Shown piece after piece: positions 17,157 through 25,566 of a DNA stretch of 51,105 bases; the first letter of the stretch is position 1; every line of letters starts with the position of its first letter. Position numbers and translations under genes: made by a program. Under the pieces are notes generated by a model. That model made no database searches and was not told the DNA's origin. It saw only the letters and a program-made list of their open reading frames with translations. The DNA comes from Verrucomicrobiota bacterium (GTDB lineage Bacteria; Verrucomicrobiota; Verrucomicrobiia; Limisphaerales; SIBE01), in the NCBI GenBank assembly GCA_016871515.1, contig VHDE01000036.1, positions 1 through 51,105 of the forward strand, given 5' to 3'.

Positions 17157-18455
17157 TTAGAAATCAATCCAATCGTAGCAGCCGAGGTAACGAGGCTCTG
17201 ATTTGATTCGAAAACCGGCCAGAATCGCGGCCAGGACCAGCACGCCTTCCATCAGCGCAAATGAGTTTCCAATGCAAATGCGCGGCCCGCCGCCGAATGG
17301 AAAGCAGGCGAATTTCGGCAACTCTTTCGCCGAGCTGTCCAGCCATCGTTCCGGACGAAAGCTCCCAGCGCCGCCAAAATAGCGCGGGTCACGATGCTTC
17401 AGCCATTGGCTCATGATGAGAGACCTGCCTTTCCTGATCGGCTGTCCTCGCACTTCGCAATCGCTCGAAGGTTCCCGCCCGACAATCCATGCTGGTGGAT
17501 AGAGCCGCATCGATTCCTGCAAGACGGCATCTGCGAAGCGTAGTTGTGCGACATCGCCAAAGCTGGGAGACCGGCCCGCCAACGCCTGTTCCAATTCTTC
17601 AGCGGCCTTTTGCTGCGCCGCCTCATTCTTCGCCAGCAGGAATAACGCCGATGACACCGCCAACGCCGTCGTGTCCAGCCCGGCCACCATTAAGGTAACC
17701 AGCTCATCGCGGAGCTGCTGATCGCTCATTCCTTGCCCGGCCTCGTCGCGCGCCAGCAGCAGCATCGAAAGCAAGTCGCCTTTATCCTGCGCATTGCTGC
17801 GGCGGCGTTCGGCGATTACTCCCATGATAAACGCGTCGATCTTCCGCAAAACTTGTTCGAACGCGCGCCAGCCGGGCGTTGGCAAAAGCGCAGCCAGAAG
17901 CCGCCAAAGGTTCCACTGCATGGAGAATCGCTCCAACACGACAGCTGAAGCATGCCCAAGCCGTCCAATCGATGGAGGCACTTCGGCGTTAAAAAGGGTC
18001 TTCACGACAACGCGCGTGGTTAACTTCAGAATGTTGTCATGAAGATCGCGCGTTTCGCCAGGTTGCCACGCCGACAAAATCTCTTCGGCAAACTGCACGA
18101 TTACTCGCGCATAACCGGCGATGCGTTCGCGGTGAAAAGCCGGTTGCGCCAGCCGGCGTTGCTGTGTCCAAAGCGTTCCTTCGCTCGTCAGCAAGCCTTG
18201 CCCGAAAAGCCGGCGCATGAATCGAGTGCGATAGCCGATGGTCTTGCGGAATTTCTTGCTCTGCGTGGTTAGCACGGACTCGATGTCATCCGGATGGTTC
18301 AGCAGATAAACGCGCCGGTTCAAGAACCGGAGCGGCACGAAATCGCCAAACTCCGCTGCCTGCTCGAGAAATTGAAGCGGGTCTTGGCCGAACTGCTTCA
18401 GGTTTCCCAGGAGAAACGAGCCCTTCGGACCGCTGACATTTGGCATTGCCGACAT
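17157..18455 (-). CDS. cytochrome P450
   Basis: The 432-residue protein has all P450 landmarks: I-helix oxygen-binding motif AGLDTT (258-263; the acid is Asp rather than the common Glu), K-helix ESMR (314-317), the PERW block (368-371), and the heme loop FPFGGGPRICIGNSFALME with axial cysteine C394. It resembles the CYP102/CYP4-like soluble bacterial branch. No ferredoxin or reductase domain is fused or adjacent. The sequence ends soon after the heme helix with YLGCYDWIDF; most relatives continue about 15-20 residues with a last beta pair, so the C-terminus looks slightly truncated or replaced. The likely reaction is hydroxylation of a fatty acid or terpenoid; the substrate cannot be read from sequence. 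Confidence 0.9.
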   Translation of the reverse strand: MSAMPNVSGPKGSFLLGNLKQFGQDPLQFLEQAAEFGDFVPLRFLNRRVYLLNHPDDIESVLTTQSKKFRKTIGYRTRFMRRLFGQGLLTSEGTLWTQQRRLAQPAFHRERIAGYARVIVQFAEEILSAWQPGETRDLHDNILKLTTRVVVKTLFNAEVPPSIGRLGHASAVVLERFSMQWNLWRLLAALLPTPGWRAFEQVLRKIDAFIMGVIAERRRSNAQDKGDLLSMLLLARDEAGQGMSDQQLRDELVTLMVAGLDTTALAVSSALFLLAKNEAAQQKAAEELEQALAGRSPSFGDVAQLRFADAVLQESMRLYPPAWIVGREPSSDCEVRGQPIRKGRSLIMSQWLKHRDPRYFGGAGSFRPERWLDSSAKELPKFACFPFGGGPRICIGNSFALMEGVLVLAAILAGFRIKSEPRYLGCYDWIDF

Positions 18456-18472
18456 CGTCGTGGTCCCGAGAC

Positions 18473-18595
18473 GGTTAAATCGTTAAAGGAGTTAAATGGC
18501 TCAATGGTTTAGTGGGGCTAACAACCACCCGAACATGGGCACATTTCACCGCGCAGCCGATTCAACTTTTTAACCCCATTTAACTCATTTAACCA
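18473..18595. repeat. inverted cluster of GTTAAAT motifs
   Basis: GGTTAAAT (18473-18480) and GTTAAATGG (18491-18499) face CCATTTAAC (18576-18584) and ATTTAACC (18588-18595), with ACTTTTTAACCCC between. The symmetric cluster fills the 151-base gap between the P450 and sulfatase genes, both on the minus strand. It could be a regulatory array upstream of the P450 or another intergenic palindrome. Confidence 0.6.
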
Positions 18596-18606
18596 GGTAA
18601 GAAAGG

Positions 18607-20178
18607 CTATGGCGCCGCACCCGGCGCACGCGCCGGAGCGGGGCCATCGACTCCATCTCTGGGCAATTCATTCGCAAACTGGTCTTCGTCCTTGAGCTCG
18701 TTTTTGAGACGCAGGAGTTCCGCCTTTAGTTGCTTTACAACGTTGGCCGCCGCGGGATCGCTGTAAATGTTGCGCAACTCCTCCGGGTCTTTGACGAGAT
18801 CAAAACATTCCCACTGATCCTTCTTCCAAAAGTAGATCAGCTTGTGCGTTTCAGTCCGGACCCCGTAATGAGCCCGCGTGTTGTGATGGCCTGGATCATG
18901 GTAGTACCGATAGTACATGGCCGTCCGCCAATGGGATGGACGCGCCCCTCGGAATAGCGAGACCAGACTCCGGCCTTGCATTTCACCGGGAACTTTAGCT
19001 TCGGCCAAATCGAGAAAAGTCGGCGCAAAGTCCGCGTTGATAGCAATGCCTTCTTGTGTGCTGCCAGGTTTAATCACCGCCGGCCACCGAACGAGGAAGG
19101 GCATGCGCAGCGAAGGTTCGTACATGAACCGTTTGTCATAAAGTCCATGGTCCCCCAGGAAGAAACCTTGATCGCTTGTGTAAATAACAACCGTATTCTC
19201 TCGGAGGCCATTCGCTTCCAGCCAATCCAGCAACCGGCCGGCGTTATCATCGACACTTTGGACACAAGCGAGATAATCCTGCATGTAACGCTGGTATTTC
19301 CATTTTCGCAGCTCGTCGCCAGTGAGAACCTTCTTTTGCCCGTTCACCTCGATCTCGACTTCGGTTGGCTTCGTATTGTTCCATTGAGCGAGTGCTTGCC
19401 CTTTCAGTTCGGCCGGCGGAGTTAATTTCAGATCGCGGCGGGTTAAGTCATTGAAAACGGATTGATGCTGTTCGCGGATGGCATCGGTCCGCGTCGCGTA
19501 ATCATCGTAGAGTGTTGCGGGTTCCGGGATCGTTCGCTTGGCGAAGGCGGCGCGATGCTTTTCGTTCGGAGTCCATTCACGGTGCGGCGCCTTGTGATGG
19601 CACATCATGAAAAACGGTTTGTCCGGCGGCCGGTTTTTGAGGGCATCGATCGTCAAATCCGTAATCACGTCGGTCGCGTAACCACGATGAACACGCGATC
19701 CGGAACGGTCGTAAAGAACCGGATCAATATAACGTCCCTGCCCCGGAAGGATGTTCCAATGATCAAAACCGGTCGGGTCGCTTCCCAAGTGCCATTTGCC
19801 CACGATGGCCGTGTAATAGCCGGCGGTTTGCAGAAGCTTTGACACGGTGGTCTGAGAGCCATCGAATCGATTGAAAACGGGCACGCCATTCATGTGGCTG
19901 TACTTGCCGGTGAGAATTGTCGCGCGGCTCGGGGTGCAAATTGAGTTGACGGCGAAACAACGGTCGAAGCGCATTCCTTCTTTGGCGATGCGATCAAGAT
20001 GCGGCGTTTCGTTAATCTTGCTTCCATAACAGCTCAACGCGTGGGCTGCGTGATCGTCGGTCATGATAAAGAGAATGTTCGGTCGTGTGGCGGCTGCGGC
20101 CGCGAGCACAGAAAGCCAGAAAAAGATCAGGCCGAAGAAGGATTTAACGATGCGTTGGTAATTCTTTGACGTTTGCAT
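18607..20178 (-). CDS. secreted sulfatase, S1 (formylglycine) type
   Basis: The 523-residue protein begins with a hydrophobic signal peptide (about 11-30) and then RPNILFIMTDDHAAHALSCY, the N-terminal sulfatase block with metal-binding DD. The modification motif is C81-T-P-S-R85 in SICTPSRATILTGKY; C81 is oxidised to formylglycine by FGE in this family. Further motifs are GKWHLG, TSDQGFFLGDHGLYDKRFMYE and MPFLVRWP. The enzyme would hydrolyse sulfate esters, probably of a sulfated glycan, in the periplasm or outside the cell. The C-terminal tail is Pro/Ala-rich (GPAPARAPGAAP). No glycoside hydrolase is adjacent, so the glycan cannot be named. A protein with an FGE-like fold lies 2 kb away but lacks the catalytic Cys pair. 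Confidence 0.92.
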   Translation of the reverse strand: MQTSKNYQRIVKSFFGLIFFWLSVLAAAAATRPNILFIMTDDHAAHALSCYGSKINETPHLDRIAKEGMRFDRCFAVNSICTPSRATILTGKYSHMNGVPVFNRFDGSQTTVSKLLQTAGYYTAIVGKWHLGSDPTGFDHWNILPGQGRYIDPVLYDRSGSRVHRGYATDVITDLTIDALKNRPPDKPFFMMCHHKAPHREWTPNEKHRAAFAKRTIPEPATLYDDYATRTDAIREQHQSVFNDLTRRDLKLTPPAELKGQALAQWNNTKPTEVEIEVNGQKKVLTGDELRKWKYQRYMQDYLACVQSVDDNAGRLLDWLEANGLRENTVVIYTSDQGFFLGDHGLYDKRFMYEPSLRMPFLVRWPAVIKPGSTQEGIAINADFAPTFLDLAEAKVPGEMQGRSLVSLFRGARPSHWRTAMYYRYYHDPGHHNTRAHYGVRTETHKLIYFWKKDQWECFDLVKDPEELRNIYSDPAAANVVKQLKAELLRLKNELKDEDQFANELPRDGVDGPAPARAPGAAP

Positions 20179-20308
20179 TGCGTGAGAGTGTGGATCGAGT
20201 ATCTACCAGGTTCGCTACGGCCAAGCGAGCGATTTTGAATCACTGTTGCTTTAAGGGTCGCATGTTCCCAGCACCACCCTGGGTTTGCTACGGGACCTCT
20301 TTGTCGTA

Positions 20309-20355
20309 GCGGAGACTTGCAGTCTGCTGTATCGCCGACTTGCAGTCGGCAGCGG
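20309..20355. repeat. double-hairpin repeat, family C
   Basis: Two small hairpins lie side by side: AGACTTGCAGTCT and GCCGACTTGCAGTCGGC, joined by GCTGTATC. A close copy with compensating changes lies at 23782-23826. The remainder of the 20179-20468 gap holds no gene I can support. Confidence 0.7.
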
Positions 20356-20468
20356 TTTCGCCTTGTCCCGCGCGTCCGATTGGCGGAGGCTCTGCACTGG
20401 CTCTGGTCAAAGCAAAGAAGATTCCCGCCATTGATTGACACGATTTCGCACACCAATATTCTGGAAGC

Positions 20469-20750
20469 ATGAAAAGAACAATTGATATTCCTGAACGAAC
20501 GCTGGAGGAGGCCATGAAATTCACCGGCGCAAAAACCAAGCGCGAAGCCGTCGTGACAGCCGTCGAGCGCTTCAATCGCCTGAAGCGGTTGGAACAATTG
20601 AATTCTCGCGTGCGAGGCGAATTCCGGGACTTCATGACATCTGCTGAACTCAAAGCGATGCGCGAAGCCGACAAACGCAAGGCTCAATTGGAGTTGGAAC
20701 ATTGCGACAAACATTTTGATGAGATTCTGCCGCTGGCGAAAGCCTTGTGA
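20469..20750 (+). CDS. VapB-family antitoxin fused to a VapC C-terminal remnant
   Basis: Residues 1-70 (MKRTIDIPERTLEEAMKFTG, KTKREAVVTAVERFNRLKR, FRDFMTSAELKAMRE) look like a VapB antitoxin: a ribbon-helix-helix DNA-binding N-terminus followed by a toxin-neutralising tail that normally ends near KAMRE. Here the frame continues into LEHCDKHFDEILPLAKAL, which resembles the end of VapC PIN toxins (H-x-D-x-H-F-D-x-I). The simplest reading is an in-frame deletion of nearly the whole vapC gene that fused the antitoxin to the toxin's last 20 residues. The PIN active-site acids are gone. The fusion is my inference; an unusual but complete antitoxin is the alternative. The next frame starts 30 bases further on. 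Confidence 0.6.
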   Translation: MKRTIDIPERTLEEAMKFTGAKTKREAVVTAVERFNRLKRLEQLNSRVRGEFRDFMTSAELKAMREADKRKAQLELEHCDKHFDEILPLAKAL

Positions 20751-20780
20751 ATGCAGAATTAATAAGCCGACAAAACCAAG

Positions 20781-21716
20781 TTGGAAGTCTTCCCCAATCC
20801 TGGCTCATTTGCCCTTTGCACCCGCCGCTTTCCACACTGCGATCTGGCGTCTTGGGGCGATTCGCTGTCAATTTTCGCCGGATGGCGAAAATTGACCTGG
20901 TCCCATTACCGGACATTGGCCCGGCTCCCCGATAAGAAACAACGGCTCGAACTGGAAGCCCGCGCCGAACGCGAAGAGTGGAATGCCGAGAAACTCGAAG
21001 AACATGTCCGCTTTCTTGTCGAAGGTTCGCCGAAAGGGGACGGTGTTCAGCCAGCTCGTCCCGTCATATTGCTCGAACCCAAACGCGGCAAGCTCGGTAT
21101 TTATCGTATCGTGCCTGACGGTGACGGTTGTGCGGTGGACCTCGGTTTCAAGTCGTATCAAATCGTAAAGGATAGCAACCGAAGCCGGGCCATACGTGAC
21201 ACGCCAACCAACACCACGTTCAAGGCTGGCGAGTTGGTCGCGCTTTCGCCCGCGGGCGAGCTGAGTCTGGCGCCCGAGGCCACCCAAGCGGACCTCTACA
21301 GCTACGACGCCGAAATTCTCCGAGTGGTAGATGGCGACACGCTCTGGGTCAAGATCTGGCTCAAGCCCGACCAGTGGCTCAAAGAAAAACTTCGATTACG
21401 CGGCCTGGATTGCCCTGAACTGGACACGCCCGAAGGCAAGGCCGCGAAACGATTTGTCGAAGGCCTCGTGACGAAGGCGGTTTCAGTGACGGTAACGACG
21501 ACGAAACCGGATAAATGGGATCGGTATCTCTCGGACATTTTCGTTGCCCGCGAGAACGGCGAAGAGGTTTTCCTGAACAACTTGCTGCTGGAAAAAGGTC
21601 ACGCGCGCCGCACCGACAAAGTCGCCGCCGCAGATTGGGATGAGCAGCAAGCAATCGGGTTGGAAGCGTTCTGCACCGTTTCCAGCGAGCTGCCGGTTGT
21701 CATTTTGCGAGCATGA
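20781..21716 (+). CDS. thermonuclease (SNase)-domain protein with DUF1016-like N-terminal region
   Basis: Residues about 178-300 form a staphylococcal-nuclease-like domain: VVDGDTLWV (184-192), LRLRGLDCPELD with the Arg, Asp and Glu matching the R35/D40/E43 set, and KWDRYLSDIFV with the second catalytic Arg. It should cleave DNA or RNA with Ca2+. Before it, KLTWSHYRTLARLPDKKQRL and EREEWNAEKLEEHV resemble the L-S-W-S-H-Y segment of DUF1016/YhcG N-terminal domains. The only start in the first part of the frame is TTG at 20781; an upstream stop is at 20763, and residues 1-30 are not protein-like, so the 5' end may be lost. A perfect 13-bp hairpin lies in the codons just before TWSHY. Confidence 0.75.
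   Translation: MEVFPNPGSFALCTRRFPHCDLASWGDSLSIFAGWRKLTWSHYRTLARLPDKKQRLELEARAEREEWNAEKLEEHVRFLVEGSPKGDGVQPARPVILLEPKRGKLGIYRIVPDGDGCAVDLGFKSYQIVKDSNRSRAIRDTPTNTTFKAGELVALSPAGELSLAPEATQADLYSYDAEILRVVDGDTLWVKIWLKPDQWLKEKLRLRGLDCPELDTPEGKAAKRFVEGLVTKAVSVTVTTTKPDKWDRYLSDIFVARENGEEVFLNNLLLEKGHARRTDKVAAADWDEQQAIGLEAFCTVSSELPVVILRA
20867..20896. repeat. 30-bp perfect hairpin inside the DUF1016/SNase gene
   Basis: GTCAATTTTCGCC (20867-20879), loop GGAT, GGCGAAAATTGAC (20884-20896): a 13-bp perfect stem within the codons for LSIFAGWRKLT. The geometry (12-13 bp stem, 3-4 base loop, in the coding part of a mobile-type gene) is like that of the ORF6N hairpins at 9068 and 9321. Confidence 0.85.
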
Positions 21717-21781
21717 CTGGCAGTGTTAATTGCACCTGCGGCTCCCCAAATCCACGCGTACGAGAATCGATTCCAAAGTAG

Positions 21782-21918
21782 AAACCGCGAATGAACGCGA
21801 AGAGACGCGAATCCTGAGAGGGTCGAACTCGCACCACCGTTTGCCGCGCCTTGTCAATAACGCCTCGAAAACGCCAATCGGCTCGAAGCCCATTTATATT
21901 CGCGTTCATTCGCGGTTT
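21782..21918. repeat. 20-bp perfect inverted repeat
   Basis: AAACCGCGAATGAACGCGAA (21782-21801) and its exact complement at 21899-21918 stand about 97 bases apart in the gap between the SNase gene and the cytochrome/FGE gene. GCGAA/TTCGC pentamers recur within the arms. The 21717-22009 gap holds no gene. Confidence 0.8.
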
Positions 21919-22009
21919 AATTTTCTTATCCGTGGTTCAGGGTGTTCGCTGATGTGTTGACATTAAAACGGGCCGCGTGAAAGTATCCTGTCAAATCAAG
22001 CTACTAACC

Positions 22010-23749
22010 ATGAAATTTCGTTCGTTCCTTTTCGGCGTCGCGCTTGTCATTCATTGCGTTTTGCCTCCGTTTCCAATCCAGGCGGCGGACAAAGTGGACT
22101 TCAATCGCGAGATCAAACCTCTCCTGGAATCGAGCTGCTTGAGCTGTCATGGAACGGAGCGTCCCAAGGGTGGGCTTCGCTTAACGACTAGGGCTGGCGC
22201 GCTCCAAGGAGGCGATGATGGCGCTGCTCTCGTTCCGGGCCAGCCCGAAAAGAGTTCTCTCTACACGAGCACCGTGCTCCCGGCAGACCACGACGATCTC
22301 ATGCCGCCTTCCAATAAAGGAGGTCCGCTGTCGAAAGACAAAACGGAGCTGCTCAAGCGATGGATTGCGGAAGGCGCAGATTGGCCGGATAGCGCGACGC
22401 TCAGCGCGGTTCGGAAAATCGAGTTCGTCAAAGATATTCAGCCGGTCCTGGAACTTAATTGCGTCGCTTGTCATCGGGAAGGCCATGCGGATGGCGGTCT
22501 GCGGCTCGACAACAAGAGCGACGCCATGAAAGGCGGCGACAACGGCCCGGCCATCCTGCCTGGAAAATCACGCGCCAGTATGGTTTATACAATGACGGTC
22601 CTGCAGCCCAATCACGAGGACCTAATGCCGCCGAAGTCGAAGGGCGGACCCTTGGCCGAAGCGGTCACTGAACTCCTGCGCAATTGGATCGATCAGGGGG
22701 CCGCTTGGCCGGACGGACTCCGGCTTGTTCCCAGAAAGGCTGAAGTGGCGGAGACCGAAGATATGGGGACCGTGGTCGAAATTCATCGTTTCATCCTCTC
22801 GAAACTGGACGTCACCGACGAGGCGCAAATGAAGCCGTACACAGATACGATCGCTGGCACAGGCATTACCTTTGACCTGATGCCGATCAAAGGCGGTGAG
22901 TTTCTCATGGGCAGCACTCGAGTCGAACCGGGCCATAAGCCGGACGAAGCGCCCCCGCATAAAGTCGCGATTGACCCTTTCTGGATGGGCAAGTGCGAAG
23001 TCACTTGGAATGAATATGAACTGTTCATGTACCCGGAAGAGGAAAAGAAAATCCGTGTCAGCCGTAATTATGCCGCCTCGCAATATCCCGGCGCCGACGC
23101 CGTGAGCCGTCCGACCGCGCCATACGTCGAAATGAGCTTTGGGATGGGCAAGGATGGGTTTCCAGCAATCAGCATGACTCAGCACGCCGCCAACAAATAT
23201 TGCCAATGGCTGAGCGCGAAGACGGGACATTACTATCGATTGCCGACCGAAGCCGAATGGGAATATGCGTGCCGCGCGGGAACAACGACGGCCTACTCTT
23301 TCGGCGATGATTCTGGGAAATTAGGCGACTATGCCTGGCACGCGAAGAATAGCGGCTCGAAGTACCAGAAAGTGGGCAAGAAAAAACCGAACCCGTGGGG
23401 GCTGCACGACATGCATGGCAACGTAATGGAATGGACGCTCGATCAGTACGACGCCAATTACTACAAGCAATTCGAAACGATGATCGCTCGCAATCCGTGG
23501 AATCGCGCCACCACGCCATATCCGCACTCAGCGCGCGGCGGTTCCTGGGATGATACTCCAGACAAGTTGCGCAGCGCAGCCCGACGCGGCTCGGACAAGG
23601 AATGGAAGATTCAAGATCCGCAATTGCCGAAGAGCATTTGGTATCACACCGACGCGCAGTTTCTAGGATTCCGCGTGGTTCGGCCTTTGAAGGTTCCACC
23701 GCCGGAAGAACTCTCTAAGTATTGGACAAGCGGCGTGGAAAAAGATTAG
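22010..23749 (+). CDS. secreted fusion: two PSCyt1-type cytochrome c domains plus FGE-sulfatase-fold domain
   Basis: The 579-residue protein has a signal peptide (residues 1-25). Two tandem cytochrome c-like units follow, each with a heme motif, CLSCH at 43-47 and CVACH at 151-155, and the same flanking pattern (FNREIKPLLESS, PKGGLRLTTRAGALQGGDDG, DDLMPPSNKGGPL), as in planctomycete PSCyt1 domains. From about 285 on is an FGE-sulfatase (SUMF1) fold: MPIKGGEFLMGS, GKCEVTWNEYELFM, YRLPTEAEWEYACRAGTTT, GNVMEWTLDQYD, RGGSWDDTP and LGFRVVRP. The catalytic Cys pair of true formylglycine enzymes is not seen near GGSW, so it probably binds rather than oxidises. The ATG at 22010 suits the signal peptide; a GTG at 21977 is possible. 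The role is likely extracytoplasmic electron transfer coupled to ligand binding. Confidence 0.85.
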   Translation: MKFRSFLFGVALVIHCVLPPFPIQAADKVDFNREIKPLLESSCLSCHGTERPKGGLRLTTRAGALQGGDDGAALVPGQPEKSSLYTSTVLPADHDDLMPPSNKGGPLSKDKTELLKRWIAEGADWPDSATLSAVRKIEFVKDIQPVLELNCVACHREGHADGGLRLDNKSDAMKGGDNGPAILPGKSRASMVYTMTVLQPNHEDLMPPKSKGGPLAEAVTELLRNWIDQGAAWPDGLRLVPRKAEVAETEDMGTVVEIHRFILSKLDVTDEAQMKPYTDTIAGTGITFDLMPIKGGEFLMGSTRVEPGHKPDEAPPHKVAIDPFWMGKCEVTWNEYELFMYPEEEKKIRVSRNYAASQYPGADAVSRPTAPYVEMSFGMGKDGFPAISMTQHAANKYCQWLSAKTGHYYRLPTEAEWEYACRAGTTTAYSFGDDSGKLGDYAWHAKNSGSKYQKVGKKKPNPWGLHDMHGNVMEWTLDQYDANYYKQFETMIARNPWNRATTPYPHSARGGSWDDTPDKLRSAARRGSDKEWKIQDPQLPKSIWYHTDAQFLGFRVVRPLKVPPPEELSKYWTSGVEKD

Positions 23750-23781
23750 GGTGAACGCCCCATGAACCACAAGACCGTAAC

Positions 23782-23826
23782 GCAGACTTGCCGTCTGCTG
23801 TATCGCCGACTTTCAGTCGGCAATGC
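23782..23826. repeat. double-hairpin repeat, family C (second copy)
   Basis: GCAGACTTGCCGTCTGC and GCCGACTTTCAGTCGGC are joined by TGTATC. Compared with 20309-20355 the stems are kept while the loops vary. The flanking CGTAACGCA (23776-23784) has a complement TGCGTTACG at about 24090-24098, so the whole 23776-24098 block may be one larger inverted structure that encloses the family D palindrome. Confidence 0.7.
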
Positions 23827-23902
23827 GTCCGAAATCCGGGTTGCCTCGCACGATCGGAGCGTTCCGCAGAATAGAATTCTTCCAAGTAGCAAGGTGAATG
23901 TT

Positions 23903-24045
23903 GCCCCTCTCCCTAACCCTCTTCCCATCCGATGGGGCGAGGGAATCGAGCTTTGGCGGTGGTCGATGCCTGATGGCCGAACGTGCCCAATGCCCCAGTC
24001 TTTCCCCTCGCCCCATCGGATGGGGAGAGGGTTAGGGAGAGGGGC
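23903..24045. repeat. large inverted repeat, family D (CCCTCTCCC...CATCCGATGGGG type)
   Basis: The left arm 23903-23944 (GCCCCTCTCCCTAACCCTCT, then CATCCGATGGGGCGAGGGA) and the right arm 24001-24045 are complementary over about 42 bases with few mismatches, 56 bases apart. The CCATCCGATGGGG core is itself palindromic. A short relative forms the hairpin at 49792-49836. The 23750-24158 gap consists of this and the preceding repeat and has no gene. Confidence 0.85.
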
Positions 24046-24158
24046 GCTGCAACTGTCAGCTAATGCATTCGTCCGCCGCCGAAGAACTCTGCGTTACGTC
24101 AAGCGTTCCGCGTTGCGAGTGTAAATGCAGAACTAACCTTTAACCTGAGTAACAAATC

Positions 24159-25538
24159 ATGAACGATCGAAACAAACCCAAACCAGCGTCGCAAGCCGAT
24201 GTCACGCGCCGAGATTTCTTGAAGACGACCTCCACCGTTGTAGGCGGCTCTTTCCTGGGCAGCCTGTCTATAGAACGAAGCGCCCATGCCCAAGGCAGCG
24301 ACACCGTCAAGGTAGCATTGGTTGGATGCGGCGGTCGCGGTTCCGGGGCCGCGGACCAAGCGCTGAGCACCGAAGGCAGCATTAAACTTGTCGCAGCGGC
24401 AGACGCTTTTCGAGAACGCATCGACGGCAGCTTGGGACAGCTCGCCAGAAAGCATAAGGAGAAGATTGAGATTGCGGACGATCGCAAGTTTGTCGGTTTC
24501 GAAGCGTACAAGGAAGCCATCGCGCTGGCTGATGTTGTCATTCTCGCGACACCTCCCGGCTTTCGACCGATTCACTTCGAGGAAGCGATTCGCCAAGGCA
24601 AGCACGTCTTCATGGAGAAACCGGTCGCCGTGGATGGTCCCGGTGTCCGCAGGGTCCTGGCCGCCGCTGCCGAAGCGAAAAAGAAGAACTTGAAAGTTGG
24701 CGTCGGGCTGCAGCGCCACCATCAAGCCGGTTATATCGAAACGCTTAAGCGCCTGCACGACGGCGCCATTGGAGATATCGTGAGCATGCGCTGTTATTGG
24801 AACGGCTCGACGCCTTGGCTGAAGAAGCGGGCTGATTTAGAGCGGGCGGCCGGCCGAGCGCTCACCGAGATCGAATACCAGATGCGCAATTGGTACTACT
24901 TTGTCTGGCTTTGCGGTGATCACATTGTCGAGCAGCATATCCATAACCTCGACGTGATTAACTGGGTGAAGAACGGTTATCCCGTTCGCGCTTATGGCAT
25001 GGGCGGCTGCGAAGTCCGCAAAGGCCCGGACTACGGCGAAATCTTCGACCATCACGCCGTCGAATTCGAGTATGCCGACGGTTCGCGCTGCGCAAGCCAA
25101 TGCCGCCATATCTTTGGTTGTTGGAATAATGTCTCCGAGCATGTCGTCGGGACCAAAGGCTCGTGCAACGTCAGCGGACATGTGATCAAGTTGAATGAAT
25201 TCGATTGGGGTCTCGGCGGGAGAACTTGGAGTTACGGCCGCCAAGGCGCCCGAGATCCTTACCAGCAGGAGCACGATGATCTCTTCCAAGCCATCCGCAA
25301 TGACAAGCCGTTTAACGAAGCCGAAAATGGCGCCAAGAGCAGCTTAACGGCGATCATGGGCCGCATGGCGACTTACTCCGGTCAAGTGATTGAATGGGAT
25401 CAAGCCCTCGATTCGCAAGTGGACCAAATGCCGAAGATCTTCGCTTGGGACGCGCCGGCGCCAGTCCAGCCCGGACCCGACGGCATGTATCCGTTAGCAG
25501 TTCCCGGCAACCGGGATTGGCTTAGGAAAATCGTCTAA
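24159..25538 (+). CDS. Gfo/Idh/MocA-family oxidoreductase with Tat signal
   Basis: The 459-residue protein has a twin-arginine leader, VTRRDFLKTTSTVVGGSFLG (residues 15-34), ending near SAHAQG. Then comes a Rossmann NAD(P)-binding domain (VKVALVGCGGRGSGAA, 51-66), the family motif EKPVAVDGPGVR (about 155-166) and the C-terminal alpha/beta substrate domain (GDHIVEQHIHNLDVINWV with the catalytic His, then GTKGSCNVSG). Such exported members act on sugars, inositols or related polyols in the periplasm of Verrucomicrobiota and Planctomycetes, carrying a tightly bound cofactor. The substrate is unknown. A terminator follows at 25567. Confidence 0.92.
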   Translation: MNDRNKPKPASQADVTRRDFLKTTSTVVGGSFLGSLSIERSAHAQGSDTVKVALVGCGGRGSGAADQALSTEGSIKLVAAADAFRERIDGSLGQLARKHKEKIEIADDRKFVGFEAYKEAIALADVVILATPPGFRPIHFEEAIRQGKHVFMEKPVAVDGPGVRRVLAAAAEAKKKNLKVGVGLQRHHQAGYIETLKRLHDGAIGDIVSMRCYWNGSTPWLKKRADLERAAGRALTEIEYQMRNWYYFVWLCGDHIVEQHIHNLDVINWVKNGYPVRAYGMGGCEVRKGPDYGEIFDHHAVEFEYADGSRCASQCRHIFGCWNNVSEHVVGTKGSCNVSGHVIKLNEFDWGLGGRTWSYGRQGARDPYQQEHDDLFQAIRNDKPFNEAENGAKSSLTAIMGRMATYSGQVIEWDQALDSQVDQMPKIFAWDAPAPVQPGPDGMYPLAVPGNRDWLRKIV

Positions 25539-25566
25539 TTTAACTCGAACAACTTCTACCGAAGAG

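Noticed and set aside
22010..23749. Reading the FGE-like domain as the activating enzyme of the neighbouring sulfatase
   Set aside because: The catalytic Cys pair expected near the GGSW block is not visible, so a formylglycine-generating role is not supported.
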